From the NCBI GenBank assembly GCA_949130485.1, contig OX422193.1:2854371-2918370 (forward strand): DNA of 64,000 nt. Direction: 5' to 3'. How positions within the stretch are numbered: position 1 is the first letter of the stretch; every line of letters begins with the position of its first letter. Below the pieces are notes generated by a model that made no database searches, was not told where the DNA came from, and saw nothing but the letters and a program-made list of their open reading frames with translations. Made by a program: the position numbers and the translations under genes. Source of the stretch: Agelas oroides (taxonomy: Eukaryota; Porifera; Demospongiae; Agelasida; Agelasidae). Of this stretch, positions 25,603-39,325 are shown one piece after another.

Positions 25603-26648
25603 TTGGCTAGACCCGACTCTACCTCACTGTACCACACTCTACCCAGACTAGACCCGAATCTTCCTCACTCTCCAGCACTCCACACCGACTCTACCTCACT
25701 CTACCACTCTCTACCCCGACTCAAACCGACTCTACCTCACTCTACCACATTCAACCCTGGCTCGACCCGACTCTACCTCACTCTACCACACTCTGCCCTG
25801 GCTCGACCCGACTCTACCTCACCCTACTTCACTCTACCCGCTCTGCCCTCGCTCTACCAGACTCTACCTCACTCTACCACACTCTACCACGACTCTACCT
25901 CACTCTACCACACTCTACCCTGGCTCGACCCGACACTACCTCACTCCACCACACTCTACCGTGGCTCAAACAGACTCTACCTCACTCTACCATACTCTAC
26001 CCTGACTCTACCTCACTCTCCCACTCTCTATCCTGGCTCGACACGACTCTACCTCACTCTACCACTCTCTACCCTGGCTCGATCCGACTCTACCTCACTC
26101 TACCACACTCTGCCACACTCTACACCGACTCTACCTCACTCTACCACACTCTACCCTGGCTCGACCAGACACACCCTCACTCTACCACACTCTACCATGG
26201 CTCGACACGACTCTACCTCACTCTACCACACTCTACCCCGACTCTATATCACTCTACCTCACTCTACCTTGACTCTACCTCACTCTACCACACTCTAATC
26301 TGGCTCGACCCGACTCTACCTCACTCTACCGCACTCTACTCTAGCTCGAGACGACTCTACCTCACTCCACCACACTCTACCGTGGCTAGAACAGACTCTA
26401 CCTCACTCTACCGCACTCTACCCTGGCTCAAGCCGACTCTACCTCACTGTACCACATTCTACCCTCGCTCGACCCGACTCTACCTCACTCTACCACACTC
26501 TACCCCGACTCTACCTCACTCTACCACACTCTACCCTGGCTCATCCCAACTCTAACTCACTCTACCACACTCTACCCTGGCTCGACCCGACTGTACCTCA
26601 CTCTACCACACTCTACCCCGTCTCTACCTCACTTTACCACACTCCACC
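25603..26648 (+). repeat. HOR unit, 1046-bp subtype, third copy
   Basis: Same length as 19177-20222. Private change CTCTCCAGCACTCC near 25670. Together with 1-973 and 19177-20222 it shows that one 1046-bp unit has been dispersed at 6.4 and 19.2 kb distances in direct orientation. Confidence 0.9.
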
Positions 26649-27340
26649 TTGGCTAGACCCGACTCTACCTCACTGTACCACACTCTACCCAGACTAGACC
26701 CGAATCTTCCTCACTCTCCAACACTGCACACCGACTCTACCTCACTCTACCACTCTCTACCCTGGCTCAAACCGACTCTACCTCACTCTACCACATTCAA
26801 CCCTGGCTCGACCAGACTCTACCTCACTCTACCACACTCTGCCCTGGCTCGACCCGACTCTACCTCACCCTACCTCACTCTACCCGCTCTGCCCTCGCTT
26901 GACCCGACTCTACCTCACTCTACCACACTCTACCACGACTCTATCTCACTCTACCACACTCTACCCTGGCTCGACCCAACACTACCTCACTCCACCACAC
27001 TCTACCGTGGCTCAAACAGACTCTACCCCACTCTACCATACTCTACCCTGACTCTACCTCACTCTACCACACTCTACCTCACTCTACCGACTCTACCTCA
27101 CTCTACCACACTCTTCCCCGACTCTACCTCACTCTATCACACTCTAATCTGGCTCGACCCGACTCTACCTCACTCTACCACACTCTACCCTGGCTCGAGA
27201 CGACTCTACCTCACTCCACCACACTCTACCGTGGCTCGAACAGACTCTACCTCACTCTACTACACTCTACCCTGACTCTACGTCACTCTGCCACACTCTA
27301 CCCTAGCTCGACCCGACTCTTCCTCACTCTACCACACTCT
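26649..27340 (+). repeat. HOR unit, degenerate end of region
   Basis: Landmark intact with private ACACTGCACACC near 26724. Around 27060-27110 the register is broken: CACTCTACCTCACTC runs straight into TACCGACTCTACC, giving an irregular short unit. It then moves into CTCTGCAACGAC and the TTGGATAGACCC module at 27375. Confidence 0.82.
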
Positions 27341-30300
27341 GCAACGACTCTACCTCACTCTACCACACTCTACCTTGGATAGACCCGACTCTACCTCACT
27401 CCACCATACCCTACCCAGCCTAGACCAGCCCCGACTCTACCTCACTCTACCACACTCTACCCTGGCTCATCCCGACTCTGCCTCACTCTACCTCACTCTA
27501 CCCGGTCTCGAACCGACTCTACCTCACTCTACCAAACTCTACCCCGACTCTACCTCACTCTACCACACTCTACCTTGGATAGACCCGACTCTACCTCACT
27601 CCACCATAACCTACCCAGCCTAGACCAGAATCTACCTGACTCTACCACACTCTACCCTGTATCGACCCGACTCCACCTCACTCTACCACAATCTACCCCG
27701 ACTCTACCTCACTCTACCACACTCTACCCTGGCTCATCCCGACTCTACCTCACTCTACCACACTCTACCCTGGCTTCAGACGACTCTACCTCACTCTACC
27801 ACACTCTACCGTGGTTCGACCCGACTCTACCTCATTCTACCACACTCTACCCTGACTCTACCTCACTCTGCCACACTCTAACCTGGCTCGACGCGATTCT
27901 ACCTCACTCCACCACACTCTACCCTGGCTCGACGCGACTCTACCTCACTCTACCACACTCTACACCGACTCTACCTCACTCTACCACTCTCTTCCACGAC
28001 TCTACCTCACTCTACCACACTCTACCCTGGCTCGACCAGACTCTACCTCACTCTACCACACTCTACCATGGCTCGACACGATTCTACCTCACTCTACCAC
28101 ACTCTACCCTGACTCTACCTCACTCTACCTCACTCTACCTTCAGTCTACCTCACTCTACCACACTCTACCCTGGCTCGACCCGACTCTACCTCACTCTAC
28201 CACACTCTACCCTGCCTCCACCCGACTCTACCTCACTCTACCACACCCTATTCTGGCTCAACCCGACTCTACCTCACTCTACCACACTCTACCCTGGCTC
28301 GACCCAACTCTACCTCACTCTACCACACTCTACCCTCTCTCTACCTCAATCTACCGCACTCTACCCTGGCTCAACCAGACTCTCTATCACACTACCACAC
28401 TCTACCCTGCCTCCACCAGATTCTACCTCACTCTACCACACTCTACCCTGGCTCGACCCGACTCTAACTCACTCTACCGCACTCTACCCTAGCTCGACCC
28501 GACTCTACCTCACTCTACCACACTCTACCATGGTTCGACCCGACTCTCCCTCACTCTACCACACTCTACCCTGGCTCGACCCAACTCTACCTCACTCTAC
28601 CACACTCTACCCTAGCTCGACCTGACTCTACCTCACTCTACCACACTCTACCATGGCTCGACCCAACTCTACGTCACTCTGCCATGCTCTACCCCGACTC
28701 TACCTCACTCTACCACACTCTACCCTTACTCTACCTCAATCTACCACACTCTACCCTTGCTCAACCCGACTCTCTATCACTCTACCCCACTCTGCCCTGA
28801 CTCGACCCGACTTTACCTCAATCTGCCATACTCTACCCTGGCTCAACCCGACTCTCCATCACTCTAGCACACTCTGCCCTGACTCGACCCGACTCTACCT
28901 CAATCTACCACTCTCTACCCTAGCTCGACCCGACACTACCTCACTCTACCACACTCTACCATGGTTTGACCCAACTCTCCCTCACTCTACCACACTCTAC
29001 ACTGGCTCGACCCGACACTACCTCACTCTACCACGCTCTAACCCGACTCTACCTCACTCTACGACACCCTACCCTTACTATACTTCAATCCACCACAATC
29101 TACCCTGGCTCAACCCGACTCTACTTCACTCTACCACCATCTAACCTGGCTCGACCCGACTCTCTTCCACACTCTACCTGACTCTACCTCACTCTAACAC
29201 ACTCTACCCCGACTCTACCTCACTCTACCACAATCTACCCTGGCTCGACCCGACTCTACCTCACTCTACCACACTCTACCATGGCTCGACCCAACTCTAC
29301 GTCACTCTACCATGCTCTACCCCGACTCTACCTCACTCTACCACACTCTACCCTTACTCTACCTCAATCTACCACACTCTACCCTTGCTCAACCCGACTC
29401 TCTGTCACTCTACCACACTCTGCCCTGACTCGATCCGACTCTACCTCAATCTACCACACTCTACCCTGGCTCAACCCGACTCTCCATCACTCTACCACAC
29501 CCTGCCCTGACTCGACCCGACTCTACCTCAATCTACCACACTCTATCGTGGGTCGACCAGACTCTACCTCACTCTACCACACTCTACCCTAGCTCGACCC
29601 GACACTACCTCACTCTACCACACTCTACCATGGTTCGACCCAACTCTCCCTCACTCTACCACACTCTACACTGGCTCGACCCGACTCTACCTCACTCTAC
29701 CACGCTCTAACCCGACTCTACCTCACTCTACGACACCCTACCTTTACTATACTTCAATCTACCACAATCTACCCTGGCTCAACCCGACTCTACTTCACTC
29801 TACCACCATCTAACTTGGCTCGGCCCGACTCTCTTCCACACTCTACCTGACTCTACCTCACTCTAACACACTCTACCCCGACTCTACCTCACTCTACCAC
29901 AATCTACCCTGGCTCGACCCGACTCTACCTCAGTATACCACACTATACCCTGGCTCGACCCGACTCTACTTCACTCTACCACTCGCTACCCTGGCTCGAC
30001 CCGACTCTACCTCATTCTATCACACACTACCCCGACTCTACATCAATCTACCCCACTCTACCCTGGCTCATCCCGACTCTACCTCACTCTACCACACTCT
30101 ACCCTGGCTCGACCCGACTCTACCTCACTCTACCACACACTTCCCCGACTCTACCTCACTCTACCACACTCTAATCTGGCTCGAACCGACTCTACCTCAC
30201 TCTACCACACTCTACCCTGGCTCGAGACGACTCTACCTCACTCCACCACACTCTACCGTGGCTCGAAGAGACTCTACCTCACTCTACCATACTCTACCCT

Positions 30301-31676
30301 GACTCTACCTCACTCTCCCACTCTCTATCCTGGCTCGACACGACTCTACCTCACTCTACCACACTCTACCCTGGCTCGATCCGACTCTACCTCACTCTAC
30401 CACACTCTACCACACTCTACACCGACTCTACCTCACTCTACCACTCTCTTCCCCGACTCTACCTCACTCTACCACACTCTACCCTGGCTCGACCAGACAC
30501 ACCCTCACTCTACCACACTCTACCATCGCTCGACATGATTCTAGCTCACTCTACCACACTCTACCTCGACTCTATATCACTCTACCTCACTCTACCTTGA
30601 CTCTACCTCACTCTACCACACTCTACCCTGGCTCGACACGACTCTACCTCACTCTACCACACTCTACATTGGCCCCACCCGACTCTACCTCACTCTACCA
30701 CACTCTATTCTGGCTCGACGAGACCCTACCACACTCTCCCCTAGCTCGACCCGACTCTACCTCACTCTACCACGCTCTACCCCGACTCTACCTCACTCTA
30801 CCACACTCTACCCTTACTCTACCTCAATCTACCTCAATCTACCTCACTCTACCCTGGCTCAACCCGACTCTCTATCACTCTACCACACTCTACCCTTGCT
30901 CCACCCAACTCTACCTCACTCTACCACACTCTACCACACTCTACACCGACTCTACCTCACTCTACCACTCTCTTCCCCGACTCTACCTCACTCTGCCACA
31001 CTCTACCCTGGCTCGACCAGACACACCCTCACTCTACCACACTCTGCCATGGCTCGACACGACTCTACCTCACTCTACCACACTCTACCCCGACTCTACC
31101 TCTCTCTACTTCACTCTACCTTGAGTCTACCTCACTCTACCACACTCTACCCTGGCTCTACCCGAGTCTACCTCACTCTAACACAATCTACCATGGCTCA
31201 ACCTGACTCTACTTCACTCTACCACCATCTAACCTGGCTCGACCCGACTCTCTTCCACACTCTACCTGACTCTACCTCACTCTAACACACTCTACCCCGA
31301 CTCTACCTCACTCTACCACAATCTACCCTGGCTCGACCCGACTCTACCTCAATCTACCGCACTCTACCCTGGCTCAACCAGACTCTCTTTCACACTACCA
31401 CACTCTACCGTGGCTCGAACAGACTCTACCTCACTCTACCGCACTCTACCCTGGCTCAAGCCGACTCTACCTCACTGTACCACATTCTACCCTCGCTCGA
31501 CCCGACTCTACCTCACTCTACCACACTCTACCCCGACTCTACCTCACTCTACCACACTCTACCCTGGCTCATCCCAACTCTAACTCACTCTACCACACTC
31601 TACCCTGGCTCGACCCGACTGTACCTCACTCTACCACACTCTACCCCCTCTCTACCTCACTTTACCACACTCCACC
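27341..31676 (+). repeat. Landmark-free satellite block, TTGGATAGACC and CTCAATC type
   Basis: Opens with two TTGGATAGACCCG units 200 bp apart (27375, 27575) that resemble a diverged landmark (CCCAGCCTAGACCAG follows). It continues with CCCTGGCTTCAGACG, CTTCCACGAC, CCTTCAGTC, CCCTGCCTCCACC and CCCTTACTC modules, and the CAGTATAC marker at 29931. All is 41/31-mer satellite. A 305-codon open frame at 27575 is stop-free satellite, not a gene. Confidence 0.85.
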
Positions 31677-33322
31677 TTGGCTAGACCCGACTCTACCTCA
31701 CTGTACCACACTCTACCCAGACTAGACCCGAATCTTCCTCACTCTCCAACACTCCACACCGACTCTACCTCACTCTACCACTCTCTACCCTGGCTCAAAC
31801 CGACTCTACCTCACTCTACCACACTCTATCGTGGGTCGACCAGACTCTACCTCACTCTACCACACTCTACCCTAGCTCGACCCGACACTACCTCACTCTA
31901 CCACACTCTACCATGGTTCGACCCAACTCTCCCTCACTCTACCACACTCTACACTGGCTCGACCCGACTCTACCTCACTCTACCACGCTCTAACCCGACT
32001 CTACCTCACTCTACGACACCCTACCTTTACTATACTTCAATCTACCACAATCTACCCTGGCTCAACCCGACTCTACTTCACTCTACCACCATCTAACTTG
32101 GCTCGGCCCGACTCTCTTCCACACTCTACCTGACTCTACCTCACTCTAACACACTCTACCCCGACTCTACCTCACTCTACCACAATCTACCCTGGCTCGA
32201 CCCGACTCTACCTCAGTATACCACACTATACCCTGGCTCGACCCGACTCTACTTCACTCTACCACTCGCTACCCTGGCTCGACCCGACTCTACCTCATTC
32301 TATCACACACTACCCCGACTCTACATCAATCTACCCCACTCTACCCTGGCTCATCCCGACTCTACCTCACTCTACCACACTCTACCCTGGCTCGACCCGA
32401 CTCTACCTCACTCTACCACACACTTCCCCGACTCTACCTCACTCTACCACACTCTAATCTGGCTCGACCCGACTCTACCTCACTCTACCACACTCTACCC
32501 TGGCTCGAGACGACTCTACCTCACTCCACCACACTCTACCGTGTCTCGAAGAGACTCTACCTCACTCTACCATACTCTACCCTGACTCTACCTCACTCTC
32601 CCACTCTCTATCCTGGCTCGACACGACTCTACCTCACTCTACCACACTCTACCCTGGCTCGATCCGACTCTACCTCACTCTACCACACTCTACCACACTC
32701 TACACCGACTCTACCTCACTCTACCACACTCTACCCCGACTCTACCTCTCTCTACCTCACTCTACCTTGAGTCTACCTCACTCTACCACACTCTACCCTG
32801 GCTCTACCCGAGTCTACCTCACTCTAACACAATCTACCCTGGCTCAACCTGACTCTACTTCACTCTACCACCATCTAACCTGGCTCGACCCGACTCTCTT
32901 CCACACTCTACCTGACTCTACCTCACTCTAACACACTCTACCCCGACCCTACCTCACTCTACTACAATCTACCCTGGCTCGACCCGACTCTACCTCAATC
33001 TACCGCACTCTACCCTGGCTCAACCAGACTCTCTTTCACACTACCACACTCTACCGTGGCTCGAACAGACTCTACCTCACTCTACCGCACTCTACCCTGG
33101 CTCAAGCCGACTCTACCTCACTGTACCACATTCTACCCTCGCTCGACCCGACTCTACCTCACTCTACCACACTCTACCCCGACTCTACCTCACTCTACCA
33201 CACTCTACCCTGGCTCATCCCAACTCTAACTCACTCTACCACACTCTACCCTGGCTCGACCCGACTGTACCTCACTCTACCACACTCTACCCCGTCTCTA
33301 CCTCACTTTACCACACTCCACC
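31677..33322 (+). repeat. HOR unit fused to landmark-free module
   Basis: Landmark and about 150 bp of normal unit, then near 31822 it switches to CTCTATCGTGGGTCGACC, which is the start of a copy of 29540-30430 (offset 2283; CAGTATAC at 32214 against 29931). The copy runs to about 32713 and is followed by CTCTTTCACAC and CTCAAGCCG steps. It reads CCCCCTCTC instead of CCCCGTCTC just before the landmark. Confidence 0.83.
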
Positions 33323-34123
33323 TTGGCTAGACCCGACTCTACCTCACTGTACCACACTCTACCCAGACTAGACCCGAATCTTCCTCACTCTCCAACACTC
33401 CACACCGACTCTACCTCACTCTACCACTCTCTACCCTGGCTCAAACCGACTCTACCTCACTCTACCACATTCAACCCTGGCTCGACCCGACTCTACCTCA
33501 CTCTACCACACTCTGCCCTGGTTCGACCCGACTCTACCTCACCCTACCTCACTCTACCCACTCTGCCCTCGCTTGACCCGACTCTACCTCACTCTACCAC
33601 ACCCTACCACGACTCTATCTCACTCTACCACACTCTACCCTGGCTCGACCCGACACTACCTCACTCCACCACACTCTACCGTGGCTCAAACAGACTCTAC
33701 CTCACTCTACCATACTCTACCCTGACTCTACCTCACTCTACCACACTCTACCCTGGCTCGACCCGACTCTACCTCACTCTACCACACTCTTCCCCGACTC
33801 TACCTCACTCTACCACACTCTACCCTGGCTCGAGACGACTCTACCTCACTCCACCACACTCTACCGTGGCTAGAACAGACTCTACCTCACTCTACTACAC
33901 TCTACCCTGACTCTACGTCACTCTGCCACACTCTACCCTAGCTCGACCCGACTCTTCCTCACTCTACCACACTCTGCAACGACTCTACCTCACTCTAACA
34001 CTCCCTTCCCCGACTCTACCTCACTCTACCACACTCTACCCTGGCTCATCCCGACTCTGCCTCACTCTACCTCACTCTACCCTGGCTCGAACCGACTCTA
34101 CCTCACTCTACCAAACTCTACCC
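33323..34123 (+). repeat. HOR unit, last well-preserved left-type landmark unit
   Basis: Complete landmark, then CTCTGCCCTGGTTCG (C to T) and CTACCCACTCTGCC variants. It lacks the 31-mer that siblings carry before CTCGAGACG near 33820. Ends in CTCTGCAACGAC and CTCATCCCGACTCTGCC. Confidence 0.85.
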
Positions 34124-37100
34124 CGACTCTACCTCACTCTACCACACTCTACCTTGGATAGACCCGACTCTACCTCACTCCACCATACCCTACCCAGCCT
34201 AGACCAGAATCTACCTGACTCTACCACACTCTACCCTGTCTCGACCCGACTCCACCTCACTCTACCACAATCTACCCCGACTCTACCTCACTCTACCACA
34301 CTCTACCCTGGCTCATCCCGACTCTACCTCACTCTACCACACTCTACCCTGGCTTCAGACGACTCTACCTCACTCTACCACACTCTACCGTGGTTCGACC
34401 CGACTCTACCTCATTCTACCACACTCTACCCTGACTCTACCTCACTCTGCCACACTCTAACCTGGCTCGACGCAATTCTACCTCACTCCACCACACTCTA
34501 CCCTGGCTCGACGCGACTCTACCTCACTCTACCACACTCTACACCGACTCTACCTCACTCTACCACTCTCTTCCACGACTCTACCTCACTCTACCACACT
34601 CTACCCTGGCTCGACCAGACTCTACCTCACTCTACCACACTCTACCATGGCTCGACACGATTCTACCTCACTCTACCACACTCTACCCTGACTCTACCTC
34701 ACTCTACGTCACTCTACCTTCAGTCTACCTCACTCTACCACACTCTACCCTGGCTCGACCCGACTCTATCTCACTCTACCACACTCTACCCTGCCTCCAC
34801 CTGACTCTACCTCACTCTACCACACCCTATTCTGGCTCAACCCAACTCTACCTCACTCTACCACACTCTACCCTGGCTCGACCCAACTCTACCTCACTCT
34901 ACCACACTCTACCCTCTCTCTACCTCAATCTACCGCACTCTACCCTGGCTCAACCAGACTCTCTATCACACTACCACACTCTACCCTGCCTCCACCAGAT
35001 TCTACCTCACTCTACCACACTCTACCCTGGCTCGACCCGACTCTAACTCACTCTACCGCACTCTACCCTAGCTCGACCCGACTCTACCTCACTCTACCAC
35101 ACTCTACCATGGTTCGACCCGACTCTCCCTCACTCTACCACACTCTACCCTGGCTCGACCCAACTCTACCTCACTCTACCACACTCTACCCTAGCTCGAC
35201 CTGACTCTACCTCACTCTACCACACTCTACCATGGCTCGACCCAACTCTACGTCACACTACCATGCTCTACCCCGACTCTACCTCACTCTACCACACTCT
35301 ACCCTTACTCTACCTCAATCTACCACACTCTACCCTTGCTCAACCCGACTCTCTATCACTCTACCCCACTCTGCCCTGACTCGACCCGACTTTACCTCAA
35401 TCTGCCATACTCTACCCTGGCTCAACCCGACTCTCCATCACTCTAGCACACTCTGCCCTGACTCGACCCGACTCTACCTCAATCTACCACTCTCTACCCT
35501 AGCTCGACCCGACACTACCTCACTCTACCACACTCTACCATGGTTCGACCCAACTCTCCCTCACTCTACCACACTCTACACTGGCTCGACCCGACTCTAC
35601 CTCACTCTACCACGCTCTAACCCGACTCTACCTCACTCTACGACACCCTACCCTTACTATACTTCAATCCACCACAATCTACCCTGGCTCAACCCGACTC
35701 TACTTCACTCTACCACCATCTAACCTGGCTCGACCCGACTCTCTTCCACACTCTACCTGACTCTACCTCACTCTAACACACTCTACCCCGACTCTACCTC
35801 ACTCTACCACAATCTACCCTGGCTCGACCCGACTCTACCTCACTCTACCACACTCTACCATGGCTCGACCCAACTCTACGTCACTCTACCATGCTCTACC
35901 CTGACTCTACCTCACTCTACCACACTCTACCCTTACTCTACCTCAATCTACCACACTCTACCCTTGCTCAACCCGACTCTCTGTCACTCTACCACACTCT
36001 GCCCTGACTCGATCCGACTCTACCTCAATCTACCACACTCTACCCTCGCTCAACCCGACTCTCCATCACTCTACCACACCCTGCCCTGACTCGACCCGAC
36101 TCTACCTCAATCTACCACACTCTATCGTGGGTCGACCAGACTCTACCTCACTCTACCACACTCTACCCTAGCTCGACCCGACACTACCTCACTCTACCAC
36201 ACTCTACCATGGTTCGACCCAACTCTCCCTCACTCTACCACACTCTACACTGGCTCGACCCGACTCTACCTCACTCTACCACGCTCTAACCCGACTCTAC
36301 CTCACTCTACGACACCCTACCTTTACTATACTTCAATCTACCACAATCTACCCTGGCTCAACCCGACTCTACTTCACTCTACCACCATCTAACTTGGCTC
36401 GGCCCGACTCTCTTCCACACTCTACCTGACTCTACCTCACTCTAACACACTCTACCCCGACTCTACCTCACTCTACCACAATCTACCCTGGCTCGACCCG
36501 ACTCTACCTCACTCTACCACACTCTACCCTGGCTCGAGACGACTCTACCTCACTCCACCACACTCTACCGTGGCTCGAAGAGACTCTACCTCACTCTACC
36601 ATACTCTACCCTGACTCTACCTCACTCTCCCACTCTCTATCCTGGCTCGACACGACTCTACCTCACTCTACCACACTCTACCCTGGCTCGATCCGACTCT
36701 ACCTCACTCTACCACACTCTACCACACTCTACACCGACTCTACCTCACTCTACCACTCTCTTCCCCGACTCTACCTCACTCTACCACACTCTACCCTGGC
36801 TCGACCAGACACACCCTCACTCTACCACACTCTACCATCGCTCGACATGATTCTAGCTCACTCTACCACACTCTACCTCGACTCTATATCACTCTACCTC
36901 ACTCTACCTTGACTCTACCTCACTCTACCACACTCTACCCTGGCTCGACACGACTCTACCTCACTCTACCACACTCTACCTTGGCCCCACCCGACTCTAC
37001 CTCACTCTACCACACTCTATTCTGGCTCGACGAGACCCTACCACACTCTCCCCTAGCTCGACCCGACTCTACCTCACTCTACCACGCTCTACCCCGACTC

Positions 37101-37637
37101 TACCTCACTCTACCACACTCTACCCTTACTCTACCTCAATCTACCTCACTCTACCCTGGCTCAACCCGACTCTCTATCACTCTACCACACTCTACCCTTG
37201 CTCCACCCAACTCTACCTCACTCTACCACACTCTACCACACTCTACACCGACTCTACCTCACTCTACCACTCTCTTTCCCGACTCTACCTCACTCTGCCA
37301 CACTCTACCCTGGCTCGACCAGACACACCCTCACTCTACCACACTCTGCCATGGCTCGACACGACTCTACCTCACTCTACCACACTCTACCCCGACTCTA
37401 CCTCTCTCTACCTCACTCTACCTTGAGTCTACCTCACTCTACCACACTCTACCCTGGCTCTACCCGAGTCTACCTCACTCTAACACAATCTACCCTGGCT
37501 CAACCTGACTCTACTTCACTCTACAACCATCTAACCTGGCTCGACCCGACTCTCTTCCACACTCTACCTGACTCTACCTCACTCTAACACACTCTACCCC
37601 GACTCTACCTCACTCTACCACAATCTACCCTGGCTCG
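34124..37637 (+). repeat. Second copy of a ~3.5-kb segment (first copy 27545-31335)
   Basis: Offset is 6579 bp from 27575/34154 through 29281/35860 and the order of rare variants is the same. At about 36510 the copy skips 267 bp (29931-30197 of the first copy, the CAGTATAC module), so the offset falls to 6312. Near 37140 it lacks one 10-bp word present at 30830, so the offset becomes 6302. The similarity ends near 37637. Confidence 0.87.
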
Positions 37638-39325
37638 ACCCGACTCTCCCTCACTCTACCACACTCTACCCTGGCTCGACCCAACTCTACCTCACTCTAC
37701 CACACTCTACCCTAGCTCGACCTGACTCTACCTCACTCTACCACACTCTACCATGGCTCGACCCAACTCTATGTCACTCTACCATGCTCTACCCCGACTC
37801 TACCTCACTCTACCACACTCTACCCTTACTCTACCTCAATCTACCACACTCTACCCTTGCTCAACCCGACTCTCCATCACTCTACCACACCCTGCCCTGA
37901 CTCGACCCGACTCTACCTCAATCTACCACACTCTATCGTGGGTCGACCAGACTCTACCTCACTCTACCACACTCTACCCTAGCTCGACCCGACACTACCT
38001 CACTCTACCACACTCTACCATGGTTCGACCCAACTCTCCCTCACTCTACCACACTCTACACTGGCTCGACCCGACTCTACCTCACTCTACCACGCTCTAA
38101 CCCGACTCTACCTCACTCTACGACACCCTACCTTTACTATACTTCAATCTACCACAATCTACCCTGGCTCAACCCGACTCTACTTCACTCTACCACCATC
38201 TAACTTGGCTCGGCCCGACTCTCTTCCACACTCTACCTGACTCTACCTCACTCTAACACACTCTACCCCGACTCTACCTCACTCTACCACAATCTACCCT
38301 GGCTCGACCCGACTCTACCTCAGTATACCACACTATACCCTGGCTCGTCCCGACTCTACTTCACTCTACCACTCTCTACCCTGGCTCGACCCGACTCTAC
38401 CTCATTCTATCACCCACTACCCCGACTCTACATCAATCTACCCCACTCTATCCTGGCTCATCCCGACTCTACCTCACTCTACCACACTCTACCCTGGCTC
38501 GACCCGACTCTACCTCACTCTACCACACACTTCCCCGACTCTACCTCACTCTACCACACTCTAATCTGGCTCGACCCGACTCTACCTCACTCTACCACAC
38601 TCTACCCTGGCTCGAGACGACTCTACCTCACTCCACCACACTCTACCGTGGCTCGAAGAGACTCTACCTCACTCTACCATACTCTACCCTGACTCTACCT
38701 CACTCTCCCACTCTCTATCCTGGCTCGACACGACTCTACCTCACTCTACCACACTCTACCCTGGCTCGATCCGACTCTACCTCACTCTACCACACTCTAC
38801 CACACTCTACACCGACTCTACCTCACTCTACCACTCTCTTCCCCGACTCTACCTCACTCTACCACACTCTACCCTGGCTCGACCAGATACACCCTCACTC
38901 TACCACACTCTACCATCGTTCGACATGACTCTAGCTCACTCTACCACACTCTACCTCGACTCTATATCACTCTACCTCACTCTACCTTGACTCTACCTCA
39001 CTCTACCACACTCTACCCTGGCTCGACACGACTCTACCTCACTCTACCACACTCTACCCTGGCTCGACCTGACTCTACCTCACTCTACCACACTCTAGCC
39101 TGGCTCAAGCCGACTCTACCTGAGTCTATCACATTCTACCCTCGCTCGACCCGAGTCTACCTCACTCTACCACACTCTACCCCGACTCTACCTCACTCTA
39201 CCACACTCTACCCTGGCTCATCCCAAATCTAACTCACTCTACCACACTCTACCCTGGCTCGACCCGACTGTACCTCACTCTACCACACTCTACCCCGTCT
39301 CTACCTCACTTTACCACACTCTACC
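37638..39325 (+). repeat. Landmark-free satellite block with third CTATCGTGGG module copy
   Basis: The part from about 37930 repeats 29540-30430 at an 8390-bp offset (CAGTATAC at 38321). Small private changes include CTCGTCCCG near 38345, CACCCACTACC near 38411 and CCAGATACACCC near 38882. It ends with GAGTCTATCACATTC near 39123, leading into a landmark unit. Confidence 0.83.
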
